The translations under genes were made by a program, and so were the position numbers. This document shows positions 27,501-42,300 of a DNA stretch of 64,000 nucleotides, in pieces. This stretch comes from Glandiceps talaboti (Eukaryota; Hemichordata; Enteropneusta; Spengelidae): positions 9,478,259 through 9,542,258 of the forward strand of contig NC_135559.1 in the NCBI RefSeq assembly GCF_964340395.1, written 5' to 3'. The notes under the pieces were generated by a model, which was not told the DNA's origin, searched no databases, and saw only the letters and a list, made by a program, of their open reading frames with translations. Position 1 is the stretch's first letter. Each line of letters starts with the position of its first letter.

Positions 27501-30500
27501 TAAACTCTAAACCCATACTAGGTAGATCTGGAAAGCACTGTTATGGATAAAGGTATAATTTGAGGGCATTGTACATGATAAAAGGTTTTCTTAGGGCACG
27601 GTTTTGAGAAACAGTACATCTTGAAAGTGATGTTTATATGGAAAGGTATATCCCGAGGGTGTTGTTTATGTGGAAAGGTATGTCTTGATGGTGCTGTACA
27701 TTAGGAAAGGTTTTCTTTAGGGTACTGCTATGAGAAAGGTACATATTGAGGGCGCTGTTTATGTGGAAAGGTATATCTTCAGGGCCCTGTACATAAGAAA
27801 AGGTTTTCTTTAGGGTACTGCTATGAGAGAGGTACATATTGAGGGCGCTGTTTACAATTCCTTCCATACCTTGCAGATAAATGTTATTCTTGATATTCCG
27901 AGTGTCATGACCTTACAAGATGAACTGTCACATCAAATGAACAACTGTTACTCTTTAGAAATATCACCTATTCCTATATTTACAAATAAATTTAAACTTT
28001 TTACTGCACTAAAATACTTCTCGACAATTCCTAGCTTTCAACCTAAGTCCTTAGGTCTTATTTAGGGATGTGAAGTCATATGTTATTTTACGCATGTGGG
28101 ACTTCAAAATATTGTCCTGGACAGGCAGTGACCGTAAAGTGTATCGGCCCATATCTCTGTTTAGCAATGGTTCTCATGTTCTGATATATACATATGGCAT
28201 CTTTGATTCCCTTAACAAACGAGTCTTAGTTTCCTATCCAGGATGGAAACATTCTCCATGTCAATTCTATGTCCAGGACAGTTTTTACGGATGTTTGGAA
28301 ACTTGTAGTGACGCACAACTAGTACGCTTGTGTTCCTGAGATCTGGATTTCAACGTTCTTTCCATTTCACCAATGTATTCCTAAAATCATTGTTATATTT
28401 TCGAACACAATATCTCCTTATATGATCTACTAGAAATAACACACGCTTCGCATGGGATACACATATCTTGTCAGGTAAAAACTGGTATATGGGATAACCA
28501 CAACTCAAGTAGAGAGTATTAAATTACTTCCTATGAATATAACACTTCACAGGCATCATCCAGTGATGAATCCCACTAATGTCATGTACAACTGTTTTGT
28601 GATTAACATAACTCTGTGAACATTTTTCTAATCCATTCAGCAGAATTGCAAAATACCCCTTACTACTGCCACTTAGTATAATAGATAGGTATGGCATATG
28701 GCATAACCACAACTTGAATAAAGACTAATGGCATAACCATGACTCGAATAGAGACTAAATCAAATTGGTTCCAATGAGTAGCACTCAATAGGCATCATCG
28801 ATAGCGGCAAATCCTACAAATATCACGTAAAAAACCTTTTGAACGTACTACGTATGGCCGCTAATATTTTGCTAACCCATTAGGCCGATATTGAAAATAT
28901 GTGACCCTCCACTTATATATATAGATAGATATAGGAAATGTGCTAATTTGAATACCTCCTTATAAGGTCTAGATAGGAAATATGTTAATTTGAATATCTC
29001 CTTATAAGGTCTATACATGAAATATGCTAATTTGAATACCATTCACAAGTGATGGTGAATTCCAAATACTCTTCCAATGTAAACTGTTATAAGGAGGCTA
29101 TACATACACATTAGTCAAGAGAAATGTTCTTTATTTCACTGTGTACTTTTTAAACACTTCACACAAGATTTTAGCATTCCTTAGTTGGGTTGGTTTACAG
29201 AGCCACAGAGTAAGGATGAACTCATCATTCAGTTTTGCACATACTATGTACTCAGTGATTTGACTTTCTGTTTATAGGCTTCCATCACATCAGAATTAGA
29301 ATTTGGGTGTGAAAAAAAAGTTCTCCTGTAAAGCTATGGAAAAAGTGGTCCAGAACAATAGATGGTCCTATGTATGTTTTACAATTGTACAGCTCTAAAG
29401 TGAAAACATGGGTTTATCACAGGTCTTTAAATATCATTTTTGAACACAGTAAAAAGTTAGTATTTATCAATTGCAAAAGGGACACATCTTAATTAAAATA
29501 CATACACATAATTTATTCATTGCTGGTAAAACTTGTGTAAATGTTCACACTTGGAATACTAATTTTTGTGGGATGCCAATGACAAACCTGAAAAGCCCAC
29601 AGGTACATGTAGGTTTTATCTACACCTCACCTTTTAAAAGTTTCTGAACAGTGTTTAGTTCTGCAATTTAACTTACAGTGAATGTACGCTTAGTGTAGTT
29701 ACTATACATGTAGGCATTCTCTACAATCTCTTTCTAATGTATAGTCAAACGGACAAATTCACAATTCTTTGAAAATCTAACTAAATTTCCTGCTGAGGAA
29801 GGGATGAACAACACATGTTAGAAGTAATCCACTGCACACTGACTGGTGGTTGTAATACAAAAATGCATGTTATTGCATTCAGTTTATGACAAACTCAACC
29901 TCCAGTTTGAATATAAGTGATGCAACGATGCGATAACAACATCATGTTTATATCAATGCTCCAATTGCTGTTGTTGGTGGTAAAAATGCAATTTTGTGCT
30001 AGAGAAATCCATTTGACTATATGGTGGAGATGATCACAACACATATGGGACTAGACTAATGTACGCTACACTGTGACAGAAATGAAGAGTTTACATAGGA
30101 ATGACATAGATATTCTTGAAATGCAGTAACCCATAAACAAGATAAGATATGATGTTTTGGGTCATAAAAAGACTTGTAAGTAGATAGGCAAAGAATACTA
30201 ATAAGCATGTGTGGACAGAATACCAATAGCATAGTAGAGATTTTATTATCATGCTAGACTGTTGACAGTCATTCAGTGCCTTTTTTGCTACGTTTTATCT
30301 AAAAGTAAAGTCATCGCCTCGCTCCGAACCGGAGCAATACTATAAATGCGTACCGATTGAACAGCGAGTGCCGGAGTTCGTGCCTTCGGCACTCGCAGTT
30401 TCTACCAGTATGCATTAGTATTCAGTGCTACGGAGCGAGGCAACGACTTTGTTTTAGATGAAACGTAGCAAAAAAGGCATTTTAGACAATTACAGGTTTT

Positions 30501-33339
30501 TAAGCGATGAAAGTTAAACCTAAATACATTTTCCTTAAGAGGCAACATTTTGAGGCAATTAAAGACAGTTATTATTTGGTTAAAATGACAAGGAACCACA
30601 TTTTAGACCAAGCAAACTAAAAAATGATGCAAAGTGGACCCCGTTTTAGACTTCAGCTTGAAAAAATAGACCCCAATTTTAGACAAATGGACAAGAAAAT
30701 GCACCCCAAAGGGCGGCACATATATGTACACTCAAATAAGGGGAGAAGCCCCCCCCCCCCCCCCCCCCCCCCCATCAAACCAAATTTTAGCAATCTCAAG
30801 TCCATGGCTCCCAATTACTTCGTCATTGTAGTTGGACTGACTCTCATGACAACAACGAGTCAGATAGTCAAGTCTCCCGTCTAGTGCATGTTACAAACCA
30901 TAAATTTCAGATCAAAGCCTGTAAATTACATTATTTGTTGACTCATAGTTCTTATTTTGAGGCCAATATCACCATCCATCTAAGTATCATACCCAATCTG
31001 CATAGCAACCAAGCCTAATTTATACATACACTTGCTATATTTCAACAAAATTTGATACCTGATGTAATCCCATCTGACTATAAACCTGCCAGGGTCATCT
31101 TAATGTATGAGTATTCTATTTCATACTGTATATTCTCTTGTTATCACTCAGGTCTTTATCACTCAGTTACCATGCTCAAAACAGCCTCAAAGGAAGGTCA
31201 GGGGTCATAAGGTGAACAAAATTATAAGAACATATATCAATGTATTTTATTGTGTATGTCTATATAGCAAAGGTTAATACTTCAATATAGACACCCTTGT
31301 AACTTCTAAGGTCTTGACAAGTCACTGTGCTAAGACTACCTCACAGGTAGTTCAAAGGTCAGAAGTCAGGGGTCACTAGGTGAAATCATTTCAGATTACA
31401 TAAAAGTATGCCTAGGGTTAACACTGCAAATATACACTTCTTTCCCTTTTATAAGGTCTTCAGAAGTCTGGGAAGTGGGTACACCCTACACCCTTCACCC
31501 TTCACCCAGTGATTTAGTGTACATCCTTCCATTTTTAACACATTCTTGAACTGGCCAAGAGTCAAAGGTCAAAGGCAAACAAAAGCACACTTCTATGATA
31601 GGCAAATAAAAACAATTGAGCACACTTCTATGATTTTTATGATGTATGACTAAGTTAATGTACATTTTAATTCACATATACATTAATACATTGTCATCAT
31701 TCTAGAACTGTCCAAGATGTAGGTCAAGAGTCAAAGGTCAAAGGTGAACAAAAACAATCAAGCAGACATTCACTTCTATGATTTTTATGATGTATGACTA
31801 AGTTAATGTACATTTTAATTCACATATACATTAATACATTGTCATCATTCTAGAACTGTCCAAGATGTAGGTCAAGAGTCAAAGGTCAAAGGTGAACAAA
31901 AACAATCAAGCAGACATTCACTTCTATGATTTTTATGATGTATGACTAAGTTAATGTACATTTTAATTCACATATACATTAATACATTGTCATCATTCTA
32001 GAACTGTCCAAGATGTAGGTCAAGAGTCAAAGGTCAAAGGTGAACAAAAACAATCAAGCAGACATTCACTTCTATGATTTTCATGATGTATGACTAAGTT
32101 AATGTACATTTTAATTCACATATTTGTATATCCTCCAGTTTAAACACATCATTCTAGAAATGTCCAAGATGTAGGTCAAGGACCAAAGGTCAAAGGTGAA
32201 TAAAACAATCAAGCACACTTCTACAATTTTCATTATGCATGACTTAATATACATTAATTCTTATATCTTGCATATCCTCTGATCAAAAACTTAGATAGGT
32301 CAAGGGTCGGGGGTCAGGAGGTGAATGACAGCAATAACCCACACCCCAGTAGTGATGATGTTTCAATTGAAAGGCTTAGAGAAGTATCATATATCAAATT
32401 ATTATTCATGTGGAAGGAAATAACTGTCATGTCCGATGAGACAAATTGAATTTTGAATCATTTCAAAAATTAAATTCTAGTCAGGGAGTATATTGCTGAA
32501 AATAAGATAGTTTATATGTATGAAGATACAACAAAGTGAATTTTGTATGAAATGTGCTGTAAATTCAATCAACATATTTGTTTCTGTAATTGTTTCCACA
32601 TCGTTTATTTCATGGTCTGTTGACGAACCATGTCTGATAATGTAACGTTAACTGAAGCATGAAATGAATGTACTTGTACATTACCTATACATCAAGAATC
32701 ATAAAATATCACTCAAGTAAAACACATTAATCACTTGGAAGATCTTATCAACACTTCATAGTCAAAAAGTAATTCTTGATAGAAAAAACATGTATTGTTT
32801 ATAATCAATATGAATATATCATATATGATGTGGTGTGATGTACTGTGGTGTGGTGCAATGTTATGTGATGTGGCATGTGATTTGGTATGATGTGGTGTGA
32901 TGTGGTGCGGTGTGATATACTGTGGTGTAGTGTGGTGTATGTGGCATGTGATTTTGTGGTGTAGTGTGTTACGTTGTGTGGTGTGCGATTTAGTGTGGTG
33001 TGTTGTTGTATGGCGTGGTGTGATGTGATATGTGGTGTGCCATATGGCATGGACATGGTGTGGTGTGATATACTGTGATGTGATGTGGCATGTGATTTGG
33101 TATGGTGTGGTGTGGTGTGGTGTGGTGTGAAATGCTGTGCTGTGCTGTGATGTAATGTGATCTGATATGATATGATATGATATGTGATTTCATAACATAG
33201 TATGATATAGATATAATACATATTTGTATTTCTCTTGTAACATGTAGTGGTGATGTACATGTATAGTTGAATGTTAATTCCCAATATTTTTCAATCAATC
33301 AATAAATGATCAATCAATCAATCAATCAATCAATAAATG

Positions 33340-33389
<50 letters not shown>

Positions 33390-36300
33390 GATCAAACAAT
33401 CAATCAATGAAGATACCCATTGAAACCTTTCCCAATGAAATAAATATTTCCTCAAATCAAAATAAAAATCTAAACAAACTATCTATTAGTATATATATAG
33501 CTAATAGATAATTAATACAGGGATATAGCTGATTCAAAATGAAAATTTTTGTATTTGGCATTATCACTATGTATGCATGAATACCTCTGTCTATAAATCA
33601 TTGTTTTTATTTCATTCTAATAACAACAACTGAGTTTATATTATTAACAAGACTACTACAGACACTATCAGGCCATACAGTCTGCTACTAAAAACACTTA
33701 AAAGGTGGTCATCAAATTTTTACTACATTCCATACACCGTCTTGAATAACATATTCTACAGCTAAGTTAACCCAGAGACTTGCCTACGTGGATTAACATG
33801 TTGGTTTGACAAATGACACTATCAAGCCAGATAGCTAAGTCTCTGAGCTAATCTAAAAGCTTTGTTGATACTATCCAATTGGTGAGAAGACAGTTAGAAA
33901 ATTATTTTTGGAATATAAGTTATTATTAATAATATTTTCCGAACTGAAGTCAGTCCAGCAACAATGCTACATGTATATCTGAATTGACATGCTGGCTTGA
34001 TGAATGACACAATCAAACCAGATAGCTAAGTCTCTGAATTAATCTAGAAGCTTTGTTGATACTATCAAATTGGTGAAAAGACAGTTAGAAAATTATTTTT
34101 TGAATACAACATTTTCCCAACTGAAGGCAGTCCAGAGGCGATGATACATCATGTACGGGTCTGAGTTGACATGCTGGCTTGATGAACGACACTGTCAAGC
34201 CAGATAAAGTGTCTTTAAGCTAAAGCTTTGTTGATACTAACAAATTGATAAAAAGACAGACAGTTAGAAATTATATTTTTTCAAATCATGTTTATTGCGA
34301 GGATTTTTAACCCTTACAACAAGGAAATGAATGTGGAAACAGACATAATGTCCAATGTATTTCACCATAATTTTTTATAGGAAGCAAGGTCGTGAAAAAT
34401 AGAAACTTGGGTTACTGTGTTTTATCTTCAACAAAAACCACAGGTTACATTGGAAAAAGATGTTTGAGAATACTGAGACAGGGAAATCTGGTTAACTGTC
34501 TTTTGGGGATTTTATTGACTTACCATCTAAAAGATTTGGTGTTTGTGCTTCACATTGCTGTTACTTACATGCAAACAACGATTAATTTTTTCAGTCTAAC
34601 CACCCCATTAAAACTAACGTTATCAAAAAACCTTATTTAAAAATTATCCGTTTATTTCAAATCACAATTATGTCCTAATTCTAGTAATTGCCAGGAGCTA
34701 TGTCACCATATCCTTCAGATACATCAATGGGTTTGTCTATTTCAAGAAAAAGGGACATTAATATCATTATAGCCATCATTTATTTTTGCGAAATAATCAA
34801 GTATCATTTATCAAACAAATGAAATCTTGTCTCCAGAGGCTGGCATGAAATAAGTAAAAGCTATCGTATCTCTCAGGTTCTCCCTCATTTATCACGGTGA
34901 CACATACATGTACAGAAAGTAGACAAATGGAACAGATTATGGTCTTGAAACAAGACCTCATTCTCGCAAACCAGAGCTATTATTTCTTCGAAATAAAACC
35001 AAATTGTTAAGAACAGTACCGTAAAACGGTTGGGGTTTGAGACGATGCAAGACCTCGGAATTGTGCTCCGACAGTTGTCAAACAAAAGCCAAGGATGACA
35101 GTACCATTGGTGGATGACAGTACAGTTTGGGCAAGCCCACAATAGTGCCCCTTTGATGCTATGTAATGACCTGTGTTCACTTTTTAAGTTAGCCGAATTA
35201 ACCGAGATCCCTGTGTTCACTTTTAAGGTTAGCAGAATTAACCGATGATCTAGCATCTTGACTGAGCAGATTCCTCCTAGCCCCAGAGACTTGTTGTTGG
35301 CTCTCTAATCTAGCAATCATACAAGTAACATTAACATTGATATATAGGATCACTAAAGTTGAATGCCAAGGTCAAATTTTTGGGCTAATCTGCTCCCTAT
35401 TTATACCATGTTTTAATCCCCTCCAATTTCCATAATTTAATTACCATGTTTTAATCTCCGAATTCTATAATTACTATGCTTTATAGCTAATTTTTTGGAA
35501 ATTATTGAAACACTGATCCTACAATTACTAAATTGCTATGCAATACTGACAGTAAGTATTTCACTAATTATTCATCATTGCAAAAAAAAAAGGTTGCATA
35601 AGAAAATAAGTAATCATAAACGCCTTGTTATATGAAAATATCCCCTACTAAAAACACTGTGATGACCATTGACCATACAATGTATATATAACACTGGAGC
35701 AAAAATAGCGCAAATTTCCCCAATTCTGTTACCATGGTACTGAAACCAGTTGTTTTGAAATTGTAGAATCACTGACATTACAACACAATTACTGTCTCGC
35801 CATGATATAGTTCACTTATCCATAAATAATACTGAAAAAATAGGTTGAAAATTTTAAATCAGTAATTTCAAGTCTTTGTCATATTACTAATCAAGCACTC
35901 AAGTACTAAACCCAGTGCACTGTTCTGTTCATACTGAGTCAGTTACTGTAGTTGTGTGAATTTAGAAATGTGAACTTGTATGGTAAGTATGAATGCAACC
36001 CTGTACAGCCTCTAATTAGACATGATTTATACATACGAGTCTTATTACAATAAGAAGTACAGGTAATTGTGGACTTAAATGACAAGACAGACTATGGCTG
36101 CTACAATGTATGTATGAAGATGAGGTAGTAGCATATCCCTAGAGGTGACCATCTCACAGTGTGCCCTCTCTAAGCCAATTTAATGTGCCACTGATGCACA
36201 GAATTTCTAGTGACACACCAAAATTTGGTGTTCTCCTATCTCTGGATGTACTATGTGGTGACTCAAGAAATCCCAGTTTTTCTCACTTTCACTTACAACA

Positions 36301-39300
36301 ACAAAATTTGGCTATCATTAGAAGACACACTGCCATCTCATTCTCACCAATGTTGGTCACTGTAATCTGTCATCTTAGCAAGGATAATGTACTAGTGATT
36401 TTGTGGATATGTTTATTAAACATCACTACACATTTATACATATCAAAACATCTCATTTTCAATTCCACTCCCATCCCCAACACTTTCTTCAAAAAGCAAG
36501 ATTGAATAATATATATTGACTGTGGCTGTTATAAAGTTGGTATGCGACTAATACTAGTTAGTGAATTATGTCCCTATGTGGTGGGGTGGGGGGGGGGGAC
36601 CATATCCCCCCCATGGTGGTCATGGCAATCTGTAACATCATGGCTGCTTCATTCTTGTGGATATATTAGCATACCAATACTCATCACAACATCCAATCCA
36701 CTGATTCCCACCAGATTCCAAGCAATTTCTTCAAAATGGAAAGGTGAATTCATATTGACATTGCCCAGTAATGGAGAGCACTTAAAGTGCATTGAGAAAG
36801 AAGCTAGGCAGCATCCAAGGCTAATATTGACAATGAACCGTACACAATGTATCTGTAATTTGTAAGAGTAGGTTTGATGGGTTTCAAGTATACAAACAAT
36901 TGAAGACAACTAATACAGGTGAATAACAAATAACTAGTGTTGAATACTAGAACGTAAAATATTTATTTCTAGCAGATTTATACTAGTGTATTTTGACAGA
37001 ATTAGAATATGGTTTACTGTAAGACTCCCTTTCTAACAGGGAACTTGCAATCCAGACTCAGACACAAAGGACTATGGGATTATCTGTGGTTATCGTAATA
37101 CCTAACCTGGAGCTACCGATAAAATAAACCTCCCACAATGGTCACGGTAAATATGAATTGATTATGTGTGGTTGCAAACAATGTATCAATATTGTTTATA
37201 ATACTAATTGATTAGTATTTATTATCACATTTCCCATGATGCAACATTTAACATGGCAGGTTTGCAAGTTCCCTATTTGCCAGCCTACCAATATGCAGTA
37301 GTGTTAACATCGGTGCTGGTGCAGGCATTAATCCTGTTTTTCTCACTCTCAACTTATAGTTTTTTGACAAGTCTCTAGGCTAGAGAGGTTCTTGAGATAG
37401 TAACACCATGACACATCTCTGGGTTAACTAGCTTCTTGAGATAGTAACACCAAGACATGTCTCTGGGCTAGAGAGCTTCTTGAGACAGTAATACCAAGAT
37501 ACATCTCTGGGCTAGAGCTTCTTGAGACAGTAACACCAAGACAAGTCTCTGTGGGTAGAAAGCTTCATGAGATAGTAACACCAAGGCAAGACTCTGTGGG
37601 TAGAAAGCTTTTTGAGATAGTAACACCAATAAAAGTCTCTGGTGTAGAGAGTTTTTTTGAGATAGTAACACCAAGACAAGACTCTGGGCTAGAGAGCTTT
37701 TTGAGATAGTAACACCAAGACATTACTGGGCTTTGCTTACAGTAAATTTGGAATATACCGTAAATACCCATAAACAGGCTAAAGTCCATTAGACAACAAC
37801 AAGACTAAAGGTTTTCATTCTACACGTAATATTATCAGTTACCATAACATTTGTCATCCAAACAAGAAGTGAGTATAGAGACCAGGGTGTGCCAACTTGT
37901 CAAGATGGTGTCTTGGTAGATTCGTACATTTATGTATGAATAAATGTACTTCTTTATTCCACTGCGTTTCTAGGCCCACACCAGCTCTTCATCAGATGAA
38001 AATGAATGAAATCCAATAAATTGATGACGTCTGGTCTCTCCTGTTCTTAAATTTTTCATTGTAGTTATAATTTTGGATGATTTCAGGTGATTATTTAATA
38101 ACTATATTCACAGCATTTCATCATGTACATGTTTTCATTAAAATGTGTCTGCTGATAATGACACTTCAGTTGTTCCTTTCTGATTAAACACTATATTTCT
38201 TATCAAAAGTCAAATTTACATGGTGTTTTTTAAAGCAACAATCTCTAAATCTCCATAATAGGAGTTGCCGAGTGTCCATTTTTGGAAATGGTAATTTTTT
38301 TTTATCGTTTTACCTTTATTTTTCATAATTGTCACATACTGATTGATTGTTATGCCATGTTTGTCATGCAGTGGACATTATTTGGATGTTTTTAGGTGTG
38401 ACATCACAGTACATTCCAAAAATAAATTTTATACACAATAGCAGTACATATCAACATGTCATTGTCAGATAACTAGTTGGACATTTCTGCAAAATATCAT
38501 TCCAGAGAGACAAAAATCTACCAACCATTTCAAATTATTTAATTCTAACATCCTGGAGTAAAGTACTTCTAATTTGCAATTCTAAGTTTCATAAACATGT
38601 TTTACACAGAACCAATTTTTTTTACTCTACCCTCACAATTAATTCTACTTCCTTATTTAGTCACTGTCAGTTGTTTGTGTAATATTTTCTCTAACCCCTG
38701 AGTCTACTGACCTTTAGACTTGATGAATACAAATGTAAGGTGAGACAAATAATTTAATATTTATTTTTAGCTTCACCTTTCCCCCCTTGGAAAGTCACAA
38801 CTAACATAATATACAATAATTCATTGAAAATTTTGTATTAAAATCTACTGAAAATTAGAATTTTGAGAGGAATTTTTTTTGTCAAATTTTATGAAATTGT
38901 CAGTCTGGTATATGTATTTGCATCTAGTGTTCTCTGTGACCAAAACAATATGGATGTTTTTGGGTTTGTGTGTGTGTTTCAAAATCAATATTTTTTTCTT
39001 CTAAATATTAAAATGTAATTCTTATCTTGTTAGCATGTGAGTGTTCATGTACTGAGTCAAAAACATGATGATGACCACATGAAATAATTAATACAGTCTG
39101 AGTCAGCTTGTTGACAAAAGGACATTTTATGATCTGGCCTTGCTGCAATCAATTTAATAACTGTAACTTTATCACTTTATAATAATAGGTATTATTTATG
39201 TAACACTGTATAACACATACATTCAGGATGTAGCACAGACTACTAAAAGTTGACAATGAATTGAATTGCTAGTAAGTATTTTGAAACTGTTTCAATGGGA

Positions 39301-42300
39301 ACTTGTAATCTAGACTGAGCATGCTCAGAGGCAAAGGACTATGGGATTGTTTGTAGTTTGTTTTAAAAGAATGGTCGAATTGATGGGATTATTCCAGTAA
39401 TCTGGAGATATCAATATAGAATAAACCTCCTACAAAGGTCAGGCTAACCCCGAATTGATTTTTTGTGGTTACAAACATTGTAGCAATATTGTTTACAATA
39501 CTGATCGATTGATATTTATGATCACATTTCCCATGATGCACCATTCAAGATGGCAGGTTTGCAAGTTCTCTATTGTAACTACATCTATTATTCATATTCA
39601 GATGGTCTCAGATGCAATCCTGTCCTGGAACCAGGAACTAGTTTGTGACCAAATATTTCAAGTACGAAACTTGATGGCAGGGATATAGTAAGGTCCAATA
39701 GCTGGCAAATAGCAACTTGTTACTTGCAATGTTTGACCAGCTACATTTTCAGGAATTTCTTTAAAAAAATCTTTGTTTAACCACTATATTTCTGTCATTT
39801 GGCAGATTTATGAGTCTCCTTTCCTACATATTTACTACCTACTTTCAAATTTTATTGGCTAATGTTAAAATTAGCTACTTGTACTTTTCTGGATCAAATT
39901 TAAACAGTATGATGGTCAAAACGACAAAAAGTAAATATTACATTTTTAAATGTGGTCCGGATGATTCTCATTTCCAAAACTGACTTAAAACTTTTTTTTA
40001 AAATCTAAATTGTCCCCTAAAATATTACATCTAGTTTATCAGAGTTGACCTCAAAAATGACTTCTTATCATGTATAACATGACCTCACTATCAAACACTG
40101 CGGTTTCTATTGACCTAAAAATCAAATCCCTGTCGTGTTAGTTCAAACTATTCCTGTAGTCTAAGTTCACTCCCACAATGCAATGGTTGTCAGAATTTGT
40201 ATCATGACCTTAAATATCAAATTCTGTGGTCTTAATTGACCTAAAGTTCAAATCCCCTGTGGTCAAAATTGATCCCTAGGATCAAAAGCTTAAAGTGGAA
40301 ACAGATGATAAAACTTTAACTGCAAGAAATGATTGGATCTGTTTATATTACTTGAATTCACCCAATTCAATCTTGTAATATACAGTGAACTTCAAACCCA
40401 ACATTCATATTTTACATTCACCATAAAATCAAATTTAATTGTCTAACACACCATATAATTTAGTCTAGTGCTCTCCATGGCATCAAGTCCTAATATCTCT
40501 TTCAGACATTTCAAATTATTTATTTAACACATATATGTGGTCAACTTGCACTTAATATATTTTTCATTCTGTCAATTCTAGCTGAGAGTCACTCTGTATT
40601 ACAGATAATGAAAAACCTTGATAAATAGCCCAGAGATCGGGCGTTCACACCAGTATGTCAAGGCAAATAACCAAGTCAACTGGTCATTTTCACATACTAG
40701 TACATAACAGGAGGTCTATGACATGTCCTATAAAGTTTTGATATATGAAATGCCCTATTGTGTGTGTTTGGTTACAAACAAGTATGCCATGATGTTCGTG
40801 AGGTCAAAGGTCAAGTTTCAGTTTTGAGAAATAGCATCATGAGATGTTGATTTCATCACCATGTTGTAAATTCTACAATAAGGATCTAAGAAGTCTGACT
40901 GAAACTGTGTCAGTTTTTATACTCTTGGGTAACCACTTCCTGGTTTGTTTTTCTCAATCCTGTCTTGTCAGATTGGGTTAACAGTGTTAATAAATCAATG
41001 AGTTGTGATTCAGACATGTCTTACAGAAGTCATGAAATAGTGTGGGTTGATAGGGAGCGTTTTTTGTCTTCCAAAATGTATATTTTTCTTCTTTAATATA
41101 TTCAACTATCTCTTAACTACAAGTTAAGTACCAGTAAAAGAATCACCATAACAACATAATCTTAATTACACGAATTTTAAAGATATTCTCTGTTTTATGA
41201 AATTATCGTTCAACATGAAGTACCAAAAAAAAAAAAAATTATGATGGCCATACACACATTCCTATAATTAACTTGTTTGTTTGATAACTTTCTAACTCAG
41301 CAGTATTAGTGTAACTGAAAATATTGAAATATTTTTAATATCTTAAAATATTTTCATATTCCAGAAAACTTAATGTTATTCCATTATCCATCTCTATTTT
41401 CCAATTCTTAAAAAACGACAACCAGAGACCGGGATGCATTTACAAGCAGAACTTGTCACAAACTGAGAGAGTAAATAAATTAATTAGATTAATTAATAAC
41501 ACTTTGCACAGCATGTTGGAAGGATCATCATTGTAAACTACAGCCTCTTTTAAGACACTGTCCAAAATGCGCCATTCATGAACCACAACCTCTTTTACGA
41601 CACAGTCCAAAATGTGCCATGATCGTCGTAAACCACAGCCTCTTTGACAGTTATTTCACAGTGTGGCAGAAGAAATAACAGCTCTGATGTGCCAGAATGT
41701 TGTTAATGGTGAGCTATTGTGTAAAGAGGCCATAAAACTGTTATCAAACTATGAAAATGTAATACAAATCTCTGTATATCCAACATGCTTTGCCAAGTGT
41801 TAATAACCCAATTCATTTATTTATTTTGCCTGTTTGTATTTATAAAATTATAACAAGTTCTGCTTGTTAGTAACCATGGTGATGAATTTTATTTTAATTA
41901 GGGAGAAATGGACATTGTCCTTGGGGATTAATCCAGATATTATTTCATTTCAAGCATGCTATGTCACTTGAACAACTCTTCCAGTCCAACATTTATCACC
42001 TCAAAATACCCCCCAACTGTGTTGCCCTTCAAATATACTAAATTCTGACCCTGTTCACAGACAATGTTGATGATAATAAACACAAGCACTTACCTAGTTT
42101 AATTTCCTTGACATAATTACTTGGGAACCATCCTGTTTTTCCACTGAGAGTTCCTTCCCACCATCCCCCTTCCACCATCTGAGTAATCTGGATAACATCT
42201 CCTTTCACAAACACTAACTCATCTTCATTTGTTCCTGAAAACGGGAACATAGCCCGTACGTAGGTCGGCGATGTGGTGTCGGCCATGCCTACATATAGTG

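Larger units (their letters stand above)
11892..42093. other. 30.2 kb PIX intron, overview
   Basis: Besides the elements listed separately, this intron has no exon of another gene that I can support. It carries most of the window's MITEs and minisatellites, the LINE fragment and the putative alternative first exon. Exact DR1 motifs also occur at 26992-27004 and 40801-40813. Confidence 0.6.

Noticed and set aside
32805-33298. 159-residue minus-strand frame rich in HHT/SH
   Set aside because: Low-complexity TGTGGTG DNA; no conserved domain or splice context.
34885-35256. 123-residue minus-strand open frame
   Set aside because: Spans a two-copy 42-bp repeat, has no recognisable domain and no good splice sites; chance opening is likely.
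42038-42093. Continuation of the SH3 open frame past 42094 (GKCLCLLSS...)
   Set aside because: The consensus donor GTAAGT at this point and the phase match to exon 11788-11891 show it is intron read-through.
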